56,847 nucleotides of DNA from Ruminococcus sp. (GTDB lineage: Bacteria > Bacillota > Clostridia > Oscillospirales > Acutalibacteraceae), in contig JAFNSO010000089.1 of the NCBI GenBank assembly GCA_017384945.1, forward strand, positions 1-56,847, read 5' to 3'. Positions 16,478 to 24,499 of the stretch are shown in pieces. The translations under genes were made by a program, and so were the position numbers. The notes beneath the pieces were generated by a model. The model did not search any database. It had not been told where the DNA came from and saw nothing but the letters and a program-made list of their open reading frames with translations. Position 1 is the stretch's first letter, and each line of letters starts with the position of its first letter.

Positions 16478-17167
16478 TTATCTTATAAGCTTGATTGCGG
16501 TCTCCGCTTTGTTGATTATTCTGAGGTCGTTGTCGTAGGAGCAGAGCTTGCGCGCCTGCTGTAAATCGACCCAGATATACTCGGCAATTTCCTCCTCCTG
16601 AACGTTTACGTTGTCGGTGAACGCCTGCGCGAGGAAGAACACAACGTGCTTGCGGATTTTGCCGAACGGGCAGTAATCGCTCACCTCGCGGAAGCCTTCC
16701 TTGATTTCAACGTCGAGGGAAGTTTCCTCCTTGATTTCTCTTATGGCGGTCTCCTGCTCGGTTTCGCCGAGCTCGATGTGGCCCTTTGGGAAGCTCCAAT
16801 ACCTGCCGTTGTTGTTCTTTACGAGCAGGATTCGGGTGTTCGACTTGCCGTTGTAGAAGATTACCGCTCCGCAGGATTTTTCATACAGGCACTTTATCGA
16901 GCTGAGCCTTGTGTTTTTGAGGTAGGACACGCTCTGCCTGATGTCGGGCTCGTAATACACCGCTCCCTCGGGGGCAACGATAACGCGGTCGTCGCTCTCG
17001 TCAAAGGTCGCGTAGGCGATTATCACCCCGCGGAAAAACTCGTTAACAGGCTCAGGCGACAGGACATACGCCTTCTTTGAGCCTGCGCCGTCCGCGCTTA
17101 TGTAGCCCGAGTACAAGTCCCGACTCAGCTTACCGAATATATTTACACTTACCTTATCCGCCAGCAT
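16478..17167 (-). CDS. Nudix hydrolase with degenerate pyrophosphatase-like N-domain
   Basis: The protein has 229 residues. Residues about 100-229 are a Nudix domain; the box starts at G129 (GHIELGETEQE, then REIKEETSL). All metal-binding Glu are present, but the usual Gly near the end is Ser. This type cleaves nucleoside diphosphates linked to another group, often Ap4A. Residues 1-75 resemble class I inorganic pyrophosphatase (A-Y-V-L, F-x-G-x-V-I-A, V-A-P-E-G), but the acidic D-G-E-x-x-D loop reads ADGAGSKKAYVL, so this half is probably not catalytic. It is the last gene of the CDP-sugar operon, 19 bp after the DHHW-like gene. Its job there may be housecleaning of NDP-sugar by-products, which is inference. 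Confidence 0.88.
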   Translation of the reverse strand: MLADKVSVNIFGKLSRDLYSGYISADGAGSKKAYVLSPEPVNEFFRGVIIAYATFDESDDRVIVAPEGAVYYEPDIRQSVSYLKNTRLSSIKCLYEKSCGAVIFYNGKSNTRILLVKNNNGRYWSFPKGHIELGETEQETAIREIKEETSLDVEIKEGFREVSDYCPFGKIRKHVVFFLAQAFTDNVNVQEEEIAEYIWVDLQQARKLCSYDNDLRIINKAETAIKLIR

Positions 17168-17186
17168 ATTCCCGTCCTCCTTTCCG

Positions 17187-18401
17187 TTAACCGATTATGC
17201 TTTTAATTGCTTTCTGCTGTGACGCGTCCGCCGAGTTCACCGCTCCGTTTATGAAGAGCACCTCGGTAATTCCGTTGTCCCTGCACAGCTTTTTGAGATT
17301 GCTCTTGTAGGTTCTGTAGTCAACCGAGTAAATCTCCTTGTAGTTGTACGTGAGATACGGAATGAACGCGTTTCCGAGGCTGTCGTGAACCACGGCTATT
17401 TTGCCGTTTTTAGCCTTTGAGTAGCCGCTTTTGATGACCTCGAGCGGGTTGTCGCCGTTGAGGAATACCGAGTAGCTATCGCTTCCCTCCGCGTACTTGT
17501 TAAAACAGCCGTCAACCGTTTCGGTCTCGCCGCTCTCGCGGGTGATTTCACTTTTTACGCTGTAGGGGAAATCCCAGAAGTGCACCGAGTCGGTGTTCAG
17601 GGTTTCCTCGGTCATACTCGAATACGAGCCGTTGAATCCCTCAATCATATCCTCGTTCAGTGAGGTGAGCTTTACAGCCTTCTGCTTTGTCGCGGAGGCG
17701 AACGCCTTGTAGCCGTAGTAGGCTCCGAGCCCCGTCCAGTTCGGGTCGGAGTCAAAGTAGATGTACTCCGAGTTATACTTTGAGAGGTGGTTGTAGCAGT
17801 TTATAAAGCTTATATCCGAGCTGAGAGTGTCGTAGACCTTCTTTATGTAGTCCGCCTGAGAGACGGTTTTTAGTCCCGCCTGAGACTTGACCTGTCCCGG
17901 GAGAGCCATCTCGGTCTGATTCGGCACAATCATCGAATGAACCTTGTTTTTTCTGCCGAGCGACTTTTGGGCTGAGTTTATCACCTCTGCATAGGACTTT
18001 GCCTGAGAGGGCTTTACGTTGAATAGCTCAAACGCCATCTGATTCCACACGTAGAGATTATCGGACACCGCTGTGCCTGTACCCGTACTCTCGTCGTACT
18101 CTATGCTCGGTTCTCTGAAAGAGATTTCCTTTTTGACGGTCGCTTTTTTGACGGATTCGGTTTTCGGCTTTGTCGACTTGGTCGCGGTGTCGATTTTGGA
18201 GCCCTTAGCTCCCGAGGAGCACACGCAGCTGAACGCCGAGGTTATGAGCACAATTACAAGAGCCAGCGCGACAAGCGCCGAGGCTATGATGATTATTCTG
18301 TTTCTGAGACGTCGGTTGACTCTTCTGCGGTTGCCTGTGTAGCGGCTTACGCCCGCGGGACGTCTGTAGTTTCTGTCATAATCTCTGTAGCTCACGGTCA
18401 A
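17187..18401 (-). CDS. Membrane-anchored DHHW/AlgJ-like (SGNH-like) protein
   Basis: The protein has 404 residues: a basic cytoplasmic N-terminus, one membrane helix at about 36-58, and a large outside domain. The motif Y-F-D-S-D-P-N-W-T-G-L-G-A-Y-Y matches the D-x-x-W site of DHHW/AlgJ/AlgX-like proteins, where His residues are usual. A second block, HDSLGNAFIPYL, carries the Asp-Ser pair expected of the SGNH-type core. Relatives add or remove acetyl groups on exported polysaccharides. Its place after a membrane glycosyltransferase supports modification of the sugar or glycan made by this operon. Substitution of the usual His residues makes activity uncertain. Confidence 0.75.
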   Translation of the reverse strand: MTVSYRDYDRNYRRPAGVSRYTGNRRRVNRRLRNRIIIIASALVALALVIVLITSAFSCVCSSGAKGSKIDTATKSTKPKTESVKKATVKKEISFREPSIEYDESTGTGTAVSDNLYVWNQMAFELFNVKPSQAKSYAEVINSAQKSLGRKNKVHSMIVPNQTEMALPGQVKSQAGLKTVSQADYIKKVYDTLSSDISFINCYNHLSKYNSEYIYFDSDPNWTGLGAYYGYKAFASATKQKAVKLTSLNEDMIEGFNGSYSSMTEETLNTDSVHFWDFPYSVKSEITRESGETETVDGCFNKYAEGSDSYSVFLNGDNPLEVIKSGYSKAKNGKIAVVHDSLGNAFIPYLTYNYKEIYSVDYRTYKSNLKKLCRDNGITEVLFINGAVNSADASQQKAIKSIIG

Positions 18402-18413
18402 TCCCCCTTTTTG

Positions 18414-19355
18414 TTATTTTTCGTCGAAATTTATCCTCTCTTCTTCAACAACGAGCGGTCTGCCCTTGACTCGGCTGTTGATCGTGAGGATATATTCGCC
18501 GAGGATTCCAATAAATATCAACTGGATTCCGCCGAGCAGGAACATTCCGATTACCATAGGAGCCGAGCCCGCCGAGAAGGTGTACCAGTGAGTGACCTTG
18601 TACACAAAATATCCGATCGCGATCAGGAAGCTGAAAAGCGCGCACATAACTCCCACAAAGGTCGCGAGACGCATAAGCGCCTTTGAGTAGGTCGTAAGCC
18701 CCGTGATACCCAAGTCGTAAAGGCTGAAAAAGTTGTTGTGGGTCTTGCCCGCGGCGCGCTTGGGCTGGGTGTAGTAGATTTCCTTGCGCTCCTTGGCGTA
18801 CTCCGCGACCATTCCGCGGAAATAGGGAACGGGGTCGTTGACCTGTCTTAAAATATCGATAAAAGTCTTGTCATAAAGCCCAAGCCCCGTGAAGTGGGCT
18901 ATGTGCTCGACGTTCGCGAGCTTCGAAAAGAGCTTGTAGTAGGTTGTGCGAACCGCGTACATAAGCGGGTTCTCGTTGCTCTTGTTTTTGATTCCGATGA
19001 CAACCTTGTTGCCCTCCTCCCAAGCCTTTACGAACTCGGGAATGAGCTCGGGCGGGTCCTGAAAGTCCGCGCACATTTTGAGAACACAGTCGCCCGTGGT
19101 CTGTTGCAGACCGTAGAACGGCGAATTCTCCTGCCCGAAGTTGGCGGCGTTGAATATCGCCTTGACCTTCGGGTTTTCCGCGCAGAGCTCGCGCAGGATT
19201 TGTCTTGTGCTGTCGGTTGAATGGTTGTCTATGTAAACTAACTCGTAATCGTAGCTCGAAAGGCTCTTGTTCATCACGTCGACAATCGCGTACGTCAGGG
19301 GACGAACGTTTTCCTCCTCGTTAAAGCAAGCTACGAGTATACTGATTTTCTTCAT
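18414..19355 (-). CDS. GT2 glycosyltransferase, GtrB/dolichol-phosphate-sugar-synthase-like
   Basis: The protein has 313 residues with a GT-A family 2 domain: ILVACFNEEENV at the N-terminus, D-N-H-S-T-D-S-T-R, and A-D-F-Q-D-P-P carrying the metal-binding Asp. Two membrane helices follow (about 225-290). This GtrB/DPM-like class transfers a sugar from a nucleotide to undecaprenyl phosphate at the inner face of the membrane. Here the donor could be the CDP-sugar made by the upstream genes. The start, ATG 19355, has AGGAG upstream; the epimerase gene ends 21 bp before. Confidence 0.9.
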   Translation of the reverse strand: MKKISILVACFNEEENVRPLTYAIVDVMNKSLSSYDYELVYIDNHSTDSTRQILRELCAENPKVKAIFNAANFGQENSPFYGLQQTTGDCVLKMCADFQDPPELIPEFVKAWEEGNKVVIGIKNKSNENPLMYAVRTTYYKLFSKLANVEHIAHFTGLGLYDKTFIDILRQVNDPVPYFRGMVAEYAKERKEIYYTQPKRAAGKTHNNFFSLYDLGITGLTTYSKALMRLATFVGVMCALFSFLIAIGYFVYKVTHWYTFSAGSAPMVIGMFLLGGIQLIFIGILGEYILTINSRVKGRPLVVEEERINFDEK

Positions 19356-19376
19356 TAAATTGACTCCTGTTATGAG

Positions 19377-20276
19377 TTATTTTTCCGCAAGGATTTCCCT
19401 TATTCCCTGCTCAAAGCTGTATTTCGGGCTCCAGCCGAGCTCACGCTTTGTCTTTTCGACAGAGGGCGTTATGCTCACCATTCCCGTACTCGGGTAAGGC
19501 ACAGCTCCGTAGAGAAGCTCGCTTTTGCTGCCGATTATTGAGTAAAGCTCCTCGACATATGCCCTGAGCTTTCGCACATCGCCGCTTCCGAGGTTGTACG
19601 CGCCGTCCGCGCAGTCCTTCTCACACAGCGAGGCAACCGCCTCCACAGCGTCTTTGACAAATAGGAAGTCCCACATCTGCACGCACTCGGTAAGCTCGCA
19701 GGTACGGTCGTTTTTCATATTGTCAATCATCGACATAATGAGGGTTTTCTCGAAATCCCCGGGACCGTAAAGGCTGAAAAATCTCGGCTCCTTGTGGGAA
19801 GCTCCCGCCTCGGCGCAGAGCTTTCCGGCAGTTTTGAACAGCTCGTACTTGTAAATACCGTACTCGGTGTTTGGCGCGCACTCCGTTTCCTCGGTGATAA
19901 CGCCGCTGACGGGTCCGTACTCCGCCTGTGAGCCCGCCGTGAGGACTCTCTTGCAGCCCGCCTTCAAAACGGATTTGAGCAAAGCCACGCTGAGCTCATA
20001 GTTTTTCTTCTGCTTTTCCCTGTCCATTCGATCCGAGCCCCTTGTACCGTCCCACGCGAAGTGCACGAGGCAGTCAAGCGCGCCCGTTTTCTCGCCGAGG
20101 GTACCGTACTCGTCCATATTGAGCTCGAGGACGCTTACGCCCTTTATACTCTTCAAATCCGAAGCCTTCGGGGAATTATGTCGCACCACGGCGATGATGT
20201 CAAAGCCTTTTTTTGAGACCGCGTCGATAAACGCCTTTCCGATGAAGCTCGTGGCTCCTGTTACCGCTATTTTCAT
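19377..20276 (-). CDS. NAD(P)-dependent sugar epimerase/reductase (extended SDR)
   Basis: The protein has 299 residues. The N-terminal Rossmann motif is TGATSFIG (residues 6-13), and the catalytic pair lies in YGIYKYE (Tyr-x-x-x-Lys). It is similar to GalE/RmlD/Tyv-type enzymes that epimerise or reduce keto sugars bound to nucleotides. In this operon it is the best candidate for the last redox or epimerisation step on the CDP-deoxysugar. Its ATG overlaps the transketolase stop as TGATG, so the two are coupled. Confidence 0.88.
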   Translation of the reverse strand: MKIAVTGATSFIGKAFIDAVSKKGFDIIAVVRHNSPKASDLKSIKGVSVLELNMDEYGTLGEKTGALDCLVHFAWDGTRGSDRMDREKQKKNYELSVALLKSVLKAGCKRVLTAGSQAEYGPVSGVITEETECAPNTEYGIYKYELFKTAGKLCAEAGASHKEPRFFSLYGPGDFEKTLIMSMIDNMKNDRTCELTECVQMWDFLFVKDAVEAVASLCEKDCADGAYNLGSGDVRKLRAYVEELYSIIGSKSELLYGAVPYPSTGMVSITPSVEKTKRELGWSPKYSFEQGIREILAEK

Positions 20277-21232
20277 CAGCCTTCCTCCAACATCGACTTC
20301 ATCGCGCCGTAAAGACCGTCCGCGTCGTAGCCAAACTTATGATACAGATAAGGCGCGTGAGCCATGGCGACAAATTTGTCGTCGATTCCGATGTTTCTGA
20401 ACTTAGTCACACAGCCCTCCTCGGCAAGCGTCATAGCGACAATTGAACCGAGTCCGCCGTAGATATTGTGATCCTGAGCGACCACGACCCTGCCTGTCTG
20501 AGCCGCTGAGATCACCGCCTCGCGGTCAATCGGCTTGATTGTGTGCATATCGACAACGCGGATTTCCTTTCCCGTGTCCTCTTTCAGTCTGCGGGACGCT
20601 TCGACCGCGTATTTCACGACGATTCCCGAGCAGATAAACGCTCCGTCGCTGCCCTCGCGGGGGATCGAAGCCTTGCCGATCGTGTGCTTGTAATCGTCGC
20701 CGTAGAGCTTGAAAACAGGCTCCACGCTGCTTCTTATATACATGGGACCCGCGTAGTCGAGGGTCTGATCCATAAGCTGAGTCGCCTGAACGGGGTCGGA
20801 GATTTCGACAACGGTTACATTGGGCAAAGCCGCCATTATCGCGACGTCCTCAATGCTCCAGTGAGTAGCGCCCGAGATTCCGCCCGAGAGACCCGCGTAG
20901 GTTCCCATCATTCTGACGTTGAGATTCGCGTAGGCTACGTCGGTGCGGCACTGCTCGCAGGCTCTCATTGTGAGGAACGGAGCCATCGAGAACGCATAGG
21001 GAATAAAGCCCTCGTGAGCCAGTCCCGCCGCGAAGCTCACCATATTCTGCTCGGCGATACCGACATTGTACGACCGCTCGGGAAACGCCTCCGCAAAGTT
21101 GCGGTTGCGGCAGGTTCCCATAAGGTCGGCGTTTACGAGAAGAACCCTGTCGTTTTTCTCGCCGAGGTCGTACATATAGCCGCCGATTATATCTCTTAAA
21201 AAGTATTTTTTATCTGAAAGTGCTGTTTCCAT
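20276..21232 (-). CDS. Split transketolase, C-terminal subunit (sugar-operon copy)
   Basis: The protein has 318 residues covering the pyrimidine-binding and C-terminal domains of transketolase: NVGIAEQNMVSFAAGLA holds the Glu that activates thiamine diphosphate, and HTIKPIDREAV is typical of the C-domain. It works with the subunit encoded directly upstream. Set between rfbH and a sugar epimerase, it is unlikely to be the pentose phosphate enzyme, which is probably encoded at 34506-36298. Transfer of a two-carbon unit to a keto-deoxysugar is the attractive hypothesis. Confidence 0.92.
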   Translation of the reverse strand: METALSDKKYFLRDIIGGYMYDLGEKNDRVLLVNADLMGTCRNRNFAEAFPERSYNVGIAEQNMVSFAAGLAHEGFIPYAFSMAPFLTMRACEQCRTDVAYANLNVRMMGTYAGLSGGISGATHWSIEDVAIMAALPNVTVVEISDPVQATQLMDQTLDYAGPMYIRSSVEPVFKLYGDDYKHTIGKASIPREGSDGAFICSGIVVKYAVEASRRLKEDTGKEIRVVDMHTIKPIDREAVISAAQTGRVVVAQDHNIYGGLGSIVAMTLAEEGCVTKFRNIGIDDKFVAMAHAPYLYHKFGYDADGLYGAMKSMLEEG

Positions 21233-21244
21233 TACAAACCGCCT

Positions 21245-22078
21245 TTATTCTAACGATTTTTCGAGGGCTCTTACGCACTCGGCGTACTGCTCCTCTGTAA
21301 TTTTTCCCGCGTGCCAGCGGGGCTGATTCTCCATAAACTCAACGCCCCTGCCCTTTGTTGTGTGGCAGATGAATACGGTCGGAGTATCGCTGTCGGCAGG
21401 CGGCAGAGCGTCGAAGTTCTCCTTGATTTTCGCAATATCGTTTCCATCGAACTCCCTGACGTTAAAGCCGAAGGCGCGGTATTTCTCGGCAATATCGCCG
21501 AGAGCGGTCACGTCGTCGATTTTTCCGTCCGCCTCGAGACCGTTGAAGTCAACCATCGCTACGAGATTGCCGAGCTTGTACTTGACGGCGTTCATCGCCG
21601 CCTCCCAGACGGAGCCCTCGGACTGCTCGCCGTCGCCCATTACGACGTAGACTCGGCTTGTAAAATTGCCCTTTCGCCTCAGAGCCGCCGCCATTCCGCA
21701 GGCTACGGGAAAGCCGTGGCCGAGAGAGCCCGTCGAAACCTCGACGTAGGGGTTAACTAGGTTGCACGAGTGCATTGAGAACCTGCCCTCGTCGGTCGCG
21801 TACTCATTAATCACGTCGTCCTTTGTAAAACAGCCGATTGCCGCCTGACAAAAGCTCGTAACCGCCGAGGCGTGACCCTTAGAAAGCACAAAGCGGTCTC
21901 TCTGCTCGTCCTTTGTGTCGTTCGGATTGTATTTCATCTGATACTGCCAGAGCACGGTCATCACGTCGGCGATTGAAAGGTCGCCGCCGATATGGATAAC
22001 CTGCTTTGAGCAAAGCTCAAGGAGGTTTTTTCGGATTTCAAACGCCGCGCGCCTGAGCTCGTCTACAGTTTTCTGCAT
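21245..22078 (-). CDS. Split transketolase, N-terminal subunit (sugar-operon copy)
   Basis: The protein has 277 residues with the thiamine diphosphate-binding domain: GHASAVTSF, GSLGHGFPVACGMA, and the GDG...N metal/diphosphate motif in VMGDGEQSEGSVWEA followed by V-D-F-N-G-L. It pairs with the C-terminal subunit 12 bp downstream. It starts 14 bp after rfbH, showing that it belongs to the CDP-sugar operon. It is clearly diverged from the second N-subunit at 35450-36298 but has the same layout. Confidence 0.92.
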   Translation of the reverse strand: MQKTVDELRRAAFEIRKNLLELCSKQVIHIGGDLSIADVMTVLWQYQMKYNPNDTKDEQRDRFVLSKGHASAVTSFCQAAIGCFTKDDVINEYATDEGRFSMHSCNLVNPYVEVSTGSLGHGFPVACGMAAALRRKGNFTSRVYVVMGDGEQSEGSVWEAAMNAVKYKLGNLVAMVDFNGLEADGKIDDVTALGDIAEKYRAFGFNVREFDGNDIAKIKENFDALPPADSDTPTVFICHTTKGRGVEFMENQPRWHAGKITEEQYAECVRALEKSLE

Positions 22079-22092
22079 TTTATTTCATCACC

Positions 22093-23436
22093 TTACTGAT
22101 TTACAGCGTCAATAATTACCTTTGCCATATAATCTATCATCTCGTCGGTCATTCCCGGGTAAACTCCCACCCAGAAGGTGTTGTTCATAATGAACTCGGT
22201 GTTGTCGAGAGGTCCGACCACACGGTAGGCGTCGGTGTCGCGGAGCTCGTCAAAGCAGGGATGCTTTATAAGATTTCCGCTGAAGAGGAGACGAGTCTGA
22301 ACGTTGTGCTCCTCGATGTATTTTGTAACGTCGTTGCGCTTTACTCCCGATTCGGGCTTGACCGAAATAAGGAAGCCGAACCACGAGGGTCTGCTGTTCT
22401 CTGCAGCCTCGGGGAGAATGAGCTTGTCCTCGGCGGGCTTTAACGCGTTGTACAATCTCTCCCAGTTGTGAATACGGCGTTCGATGAAGCTCGGGAACTT
22501 CTTGAGCTGTTCAACGCCGACAGCCGCCTGCAAATCGGTGACCTTGAGGTTGTAGCCGAGGTGACTGTAGACGTACTTGTGGTCGTAGCCCTGCGGGAGC
22601 TGTCCGAACTGACCGTCGTAGCGGTGTCCGCAGAAGTTGTCATGACCCGAGGGACAGATACAGTCGCGTCCCCAGTCGCGGTAGGAGAGTATCATCCTGT
22701 GAAGGAGGGCGTTGTTTGTATAAACGCAGCCGCCCTCACCCATTGTCATATGATGCGGCGGGTAGAAGCTTGAGGTTCCGATGTCGCCCCAAGTGCCCGT
22801 AAAGCGTGTTTCGCCGTCGATTGTGTACTGTGAGCCGAGGGAGTCGCAGTTGTCCTCAACAAGCCAGAGGTTGTGCTTGTCGCAGAACTCTCTGACTGTC
22901 TTTAAGTCAAAGGGATTGCCGAGAGTGTGGGCAATCATAACAGCCTTCGTCTTGTCGGAAAGCGCGTCCTCTAGCCTTGTGACGTCGATATTATACTGCG
23001 GATAGGTAACGTCCACGAAAACAGGCACCGCGCCGTACTGGATAATCGGAGCTACAGTCGTCGGGAAGCCGCAGGCAACGGTGATAACCTCGTCGCCTCT
23101 CTTGATCTGACGCTCCTTGAGCTCGGGAGCCGTGAGAGCCATAAACGCGATAAGATTAGCCGAAGAGCCCGAATTGACAAGATGGGCGTATTTTACGCCT
23201 ATCCACTCGGCAAAGCTCTTCTCAAACTCGTCCGAGAATCTGCCTGTTGTCAGCCAGAAGTCGAGCATTGCGTCGGTGAGAGAGCACATTTCCTTCTCGT
23301 CAAAAACTCTCGACGCATAGCTGATTCTGTCGCCGGGCTTGAAATCGGGCTTTTTCTCCTTAAAATCGTGGTAGAAGTCCGCGACAAGAGCCTTGATCTG
23401 CTCGCGCGCCTCCTGCTCGTTTTTCCAGTTACTCAT
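22093..23436 (-). CDS. rfbH: CDP-6-deoxy-D-xylo-4-hexulose-3-dehydrase (E1)
   Basis: The protein has 447 residues of the DegT/DnrJ/AscC fold. The usual PLP lysine is replaced by His in SFYPPHHMTMGEGG (H228/H229), the hallmark of E1/RfbH, which uses PMP to remove the 3-hydroxyl of CDP-4-keto-6-deoxyglucose. Cys 259, 261 and 269 (C-x-C-x7-C) with an upstream Cys197 fit the [2Fe-2S] ligands of E1. Tight spacing to rfbG (7 bp) confirms the pathway order. No E3 reductase (RfbI/AscD) gene is seen beside it, so electrons must come from elsewhere or the intermediate is handled differently. Confidence 0.95.
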   Translation of the reverse strand: MSNWKNEQEAREQIKALVADFYHDFKEKKPDFKPGDRISYASRVFDEKEMCSLTDAMLDFWLTTGRFSDEFEKSFAEWIGVKYAHLVNSGSSANLIAFMALTAPELKERQIKRGDEVITVACGFPTTVAPIIQYGAVPVFVDVTYPQYNIDVTRLEDALSDKTKAVMIAHTLGNPFDLKTVREFCDKHNLWLVEDNCDSLGSQYTIDGETRFTGTWGDIGTSSFYPPHHMTMGEGGCVYTNNALLHRMILSYRDWGRDCICPSGHDNFCGHRYDGQFGQLPQGYDHKYVYSHLGYNLKVTDLQAAVGVEQLKKFPSFIERRIHNWERLYNALKPAEDKLILPEAAENSRPSWFGFLISVKPESGVKRNDVTKYIEEHNVQTRLLFSGNLIKHPCFDELRDTDAYRVVGPLDNTEFIMNNTFWVGVYPGMTDEMIDYMAKVIIDAVNQ

Positions 23437-23443
23437 TTTCTGA

Positions 23444-24499
23444 TTACTCCTTATTTAAAAATTCGTCTATTTGTCTGTCCATAACGGCGCTTACGTCTCC
23501 GCCCTGAGCGTAGCACTTGCTCCACTCGACGGTCTTTTCAATCGCCTTGTCCAAATCCCACACGGGCTTCCAGCCGAAAACCGCCTTTAGCTTTGAGCAG
23601 TCGAGCTTTAGGAAATTCGCCTCGTGAGGGCCGCCGTCGTACTTTTCGACCCAGCGCATACCGTCTCCCCAATGCTTTACAAAGAGGTCGACGAGCGCTC
23701 CCGTCTGAAAGCAGTCGCGGTCGTCGGGGCCTACGTTGTAGTAGCCCTGATACTTTATGTCCTCGTACTGAGCCTTCGCTATCATCAGATAAGCGAACAG
23801 CGGCTCGAGCACGTGCTGATACGGTCTTGTGGAATAAGGGTTGCGGACGATTATGTCCTCGCCCTTCATCCCCGCGCGGACACAGTCGGGGATTATTCTG
23901 TTTTTCGCGAAGTCGCCGCCGCCGATCACGTTGCCCGCTCTGGCGGTTGAGACGGCTGTATTTGTATTGTCAAAAAAGCTGCGCTTGTAGCTGTGAGTCA
24001 CCAGCTCGGAGCAGGACTTTGAGTTTGAATACGGGTCAAAGCCGTCGAGCTCCTCGTTTTCGCGGTAGCCCCAATGCCACTCGCGGTTGAGATAGACCTT
24101 GTCGGTCGTGACGTTCAGAACGGATTTCACACAATCCGACAGACGGACGCACTCGAGGATGTTGACCGTACCCATAACGTTAGTCTCGTATGTGTAGGCG
24201 GGGTTCTCGTAGCTGTCACGCACAAGCGGCTGAGCCGCGAGGTGAAGAACGATCTCGGGCTGAGCCTCGTCGAACGCCTTTTTGAGACCTTCAAAGTCCC
24301 TTATGTCACCGATAACGGAGTTGATTTCCTTTGCGATTCCCGCGGTCTCGAAGAGCGACGGGTCTGTCGGCGGGTCAAGGCTGTAGCCGTAAACGACCGC
24401 GCCCGCCTTTGAGAGGATTTTGCACAGCCAGCTTCCCTTGAAGCCCGTGTGACCTGTGACAAAAACCCGCTTGTCTTTATAGAAGCTTAAATCAAACAT
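23444..24499 (-). CDS. rfbG: CDP-glucose 4,6-dehydratase
   Basis: Start ATG 24499 overlaps the rfbF stop as TGATG; a longer frame to 24520 would overlap rfbF more and is not needed. The Rossmann motif is TGHTGFKGSW (about residues 15-24). The SDR catalytic pair lies in DPYSNSKSCSE (Tyr-x-x-x-Lys), and NVTTDKVY is also typical. It converts CDP-D-glucose to CDP-4-keto-6-deoxy-D-glucose, the substrate for RfbH. Length (about 351 residues) is normal for the family. Confidence 0.95.
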   Translation of the reverse strand: MFDLSFYKDKRVFVTGHTGFKGSWLCKILSKAGAVVYGYSLDPPTDPSLFETAGIAKEINSVIGDIRDFEGLKKAFDEAQPEIVLHLAAQPLVRDSYENPAYTYETNVMGTVNILECVRLSDCVKSVLNVTTDKVYLNREWHWGYRENEELDGFDPYSNSKSCSELVTHSYKRSFFDNTNTAVSTARAGNVIGGGDFAKNRIIPDCVRAGMKGEDIIVRNPYSTRPYQHVLEPLFAYLMIAKAQYEDIKYQGYYNVGPDDRDCFQTGALVDLFVKHWGDGMRWVEKYDGGPHEANFLKLDCSKLKAVFGWKPVWDLDKAIEKTVEWSKCYAQGGDVSAVMDRQIDEFLNKE

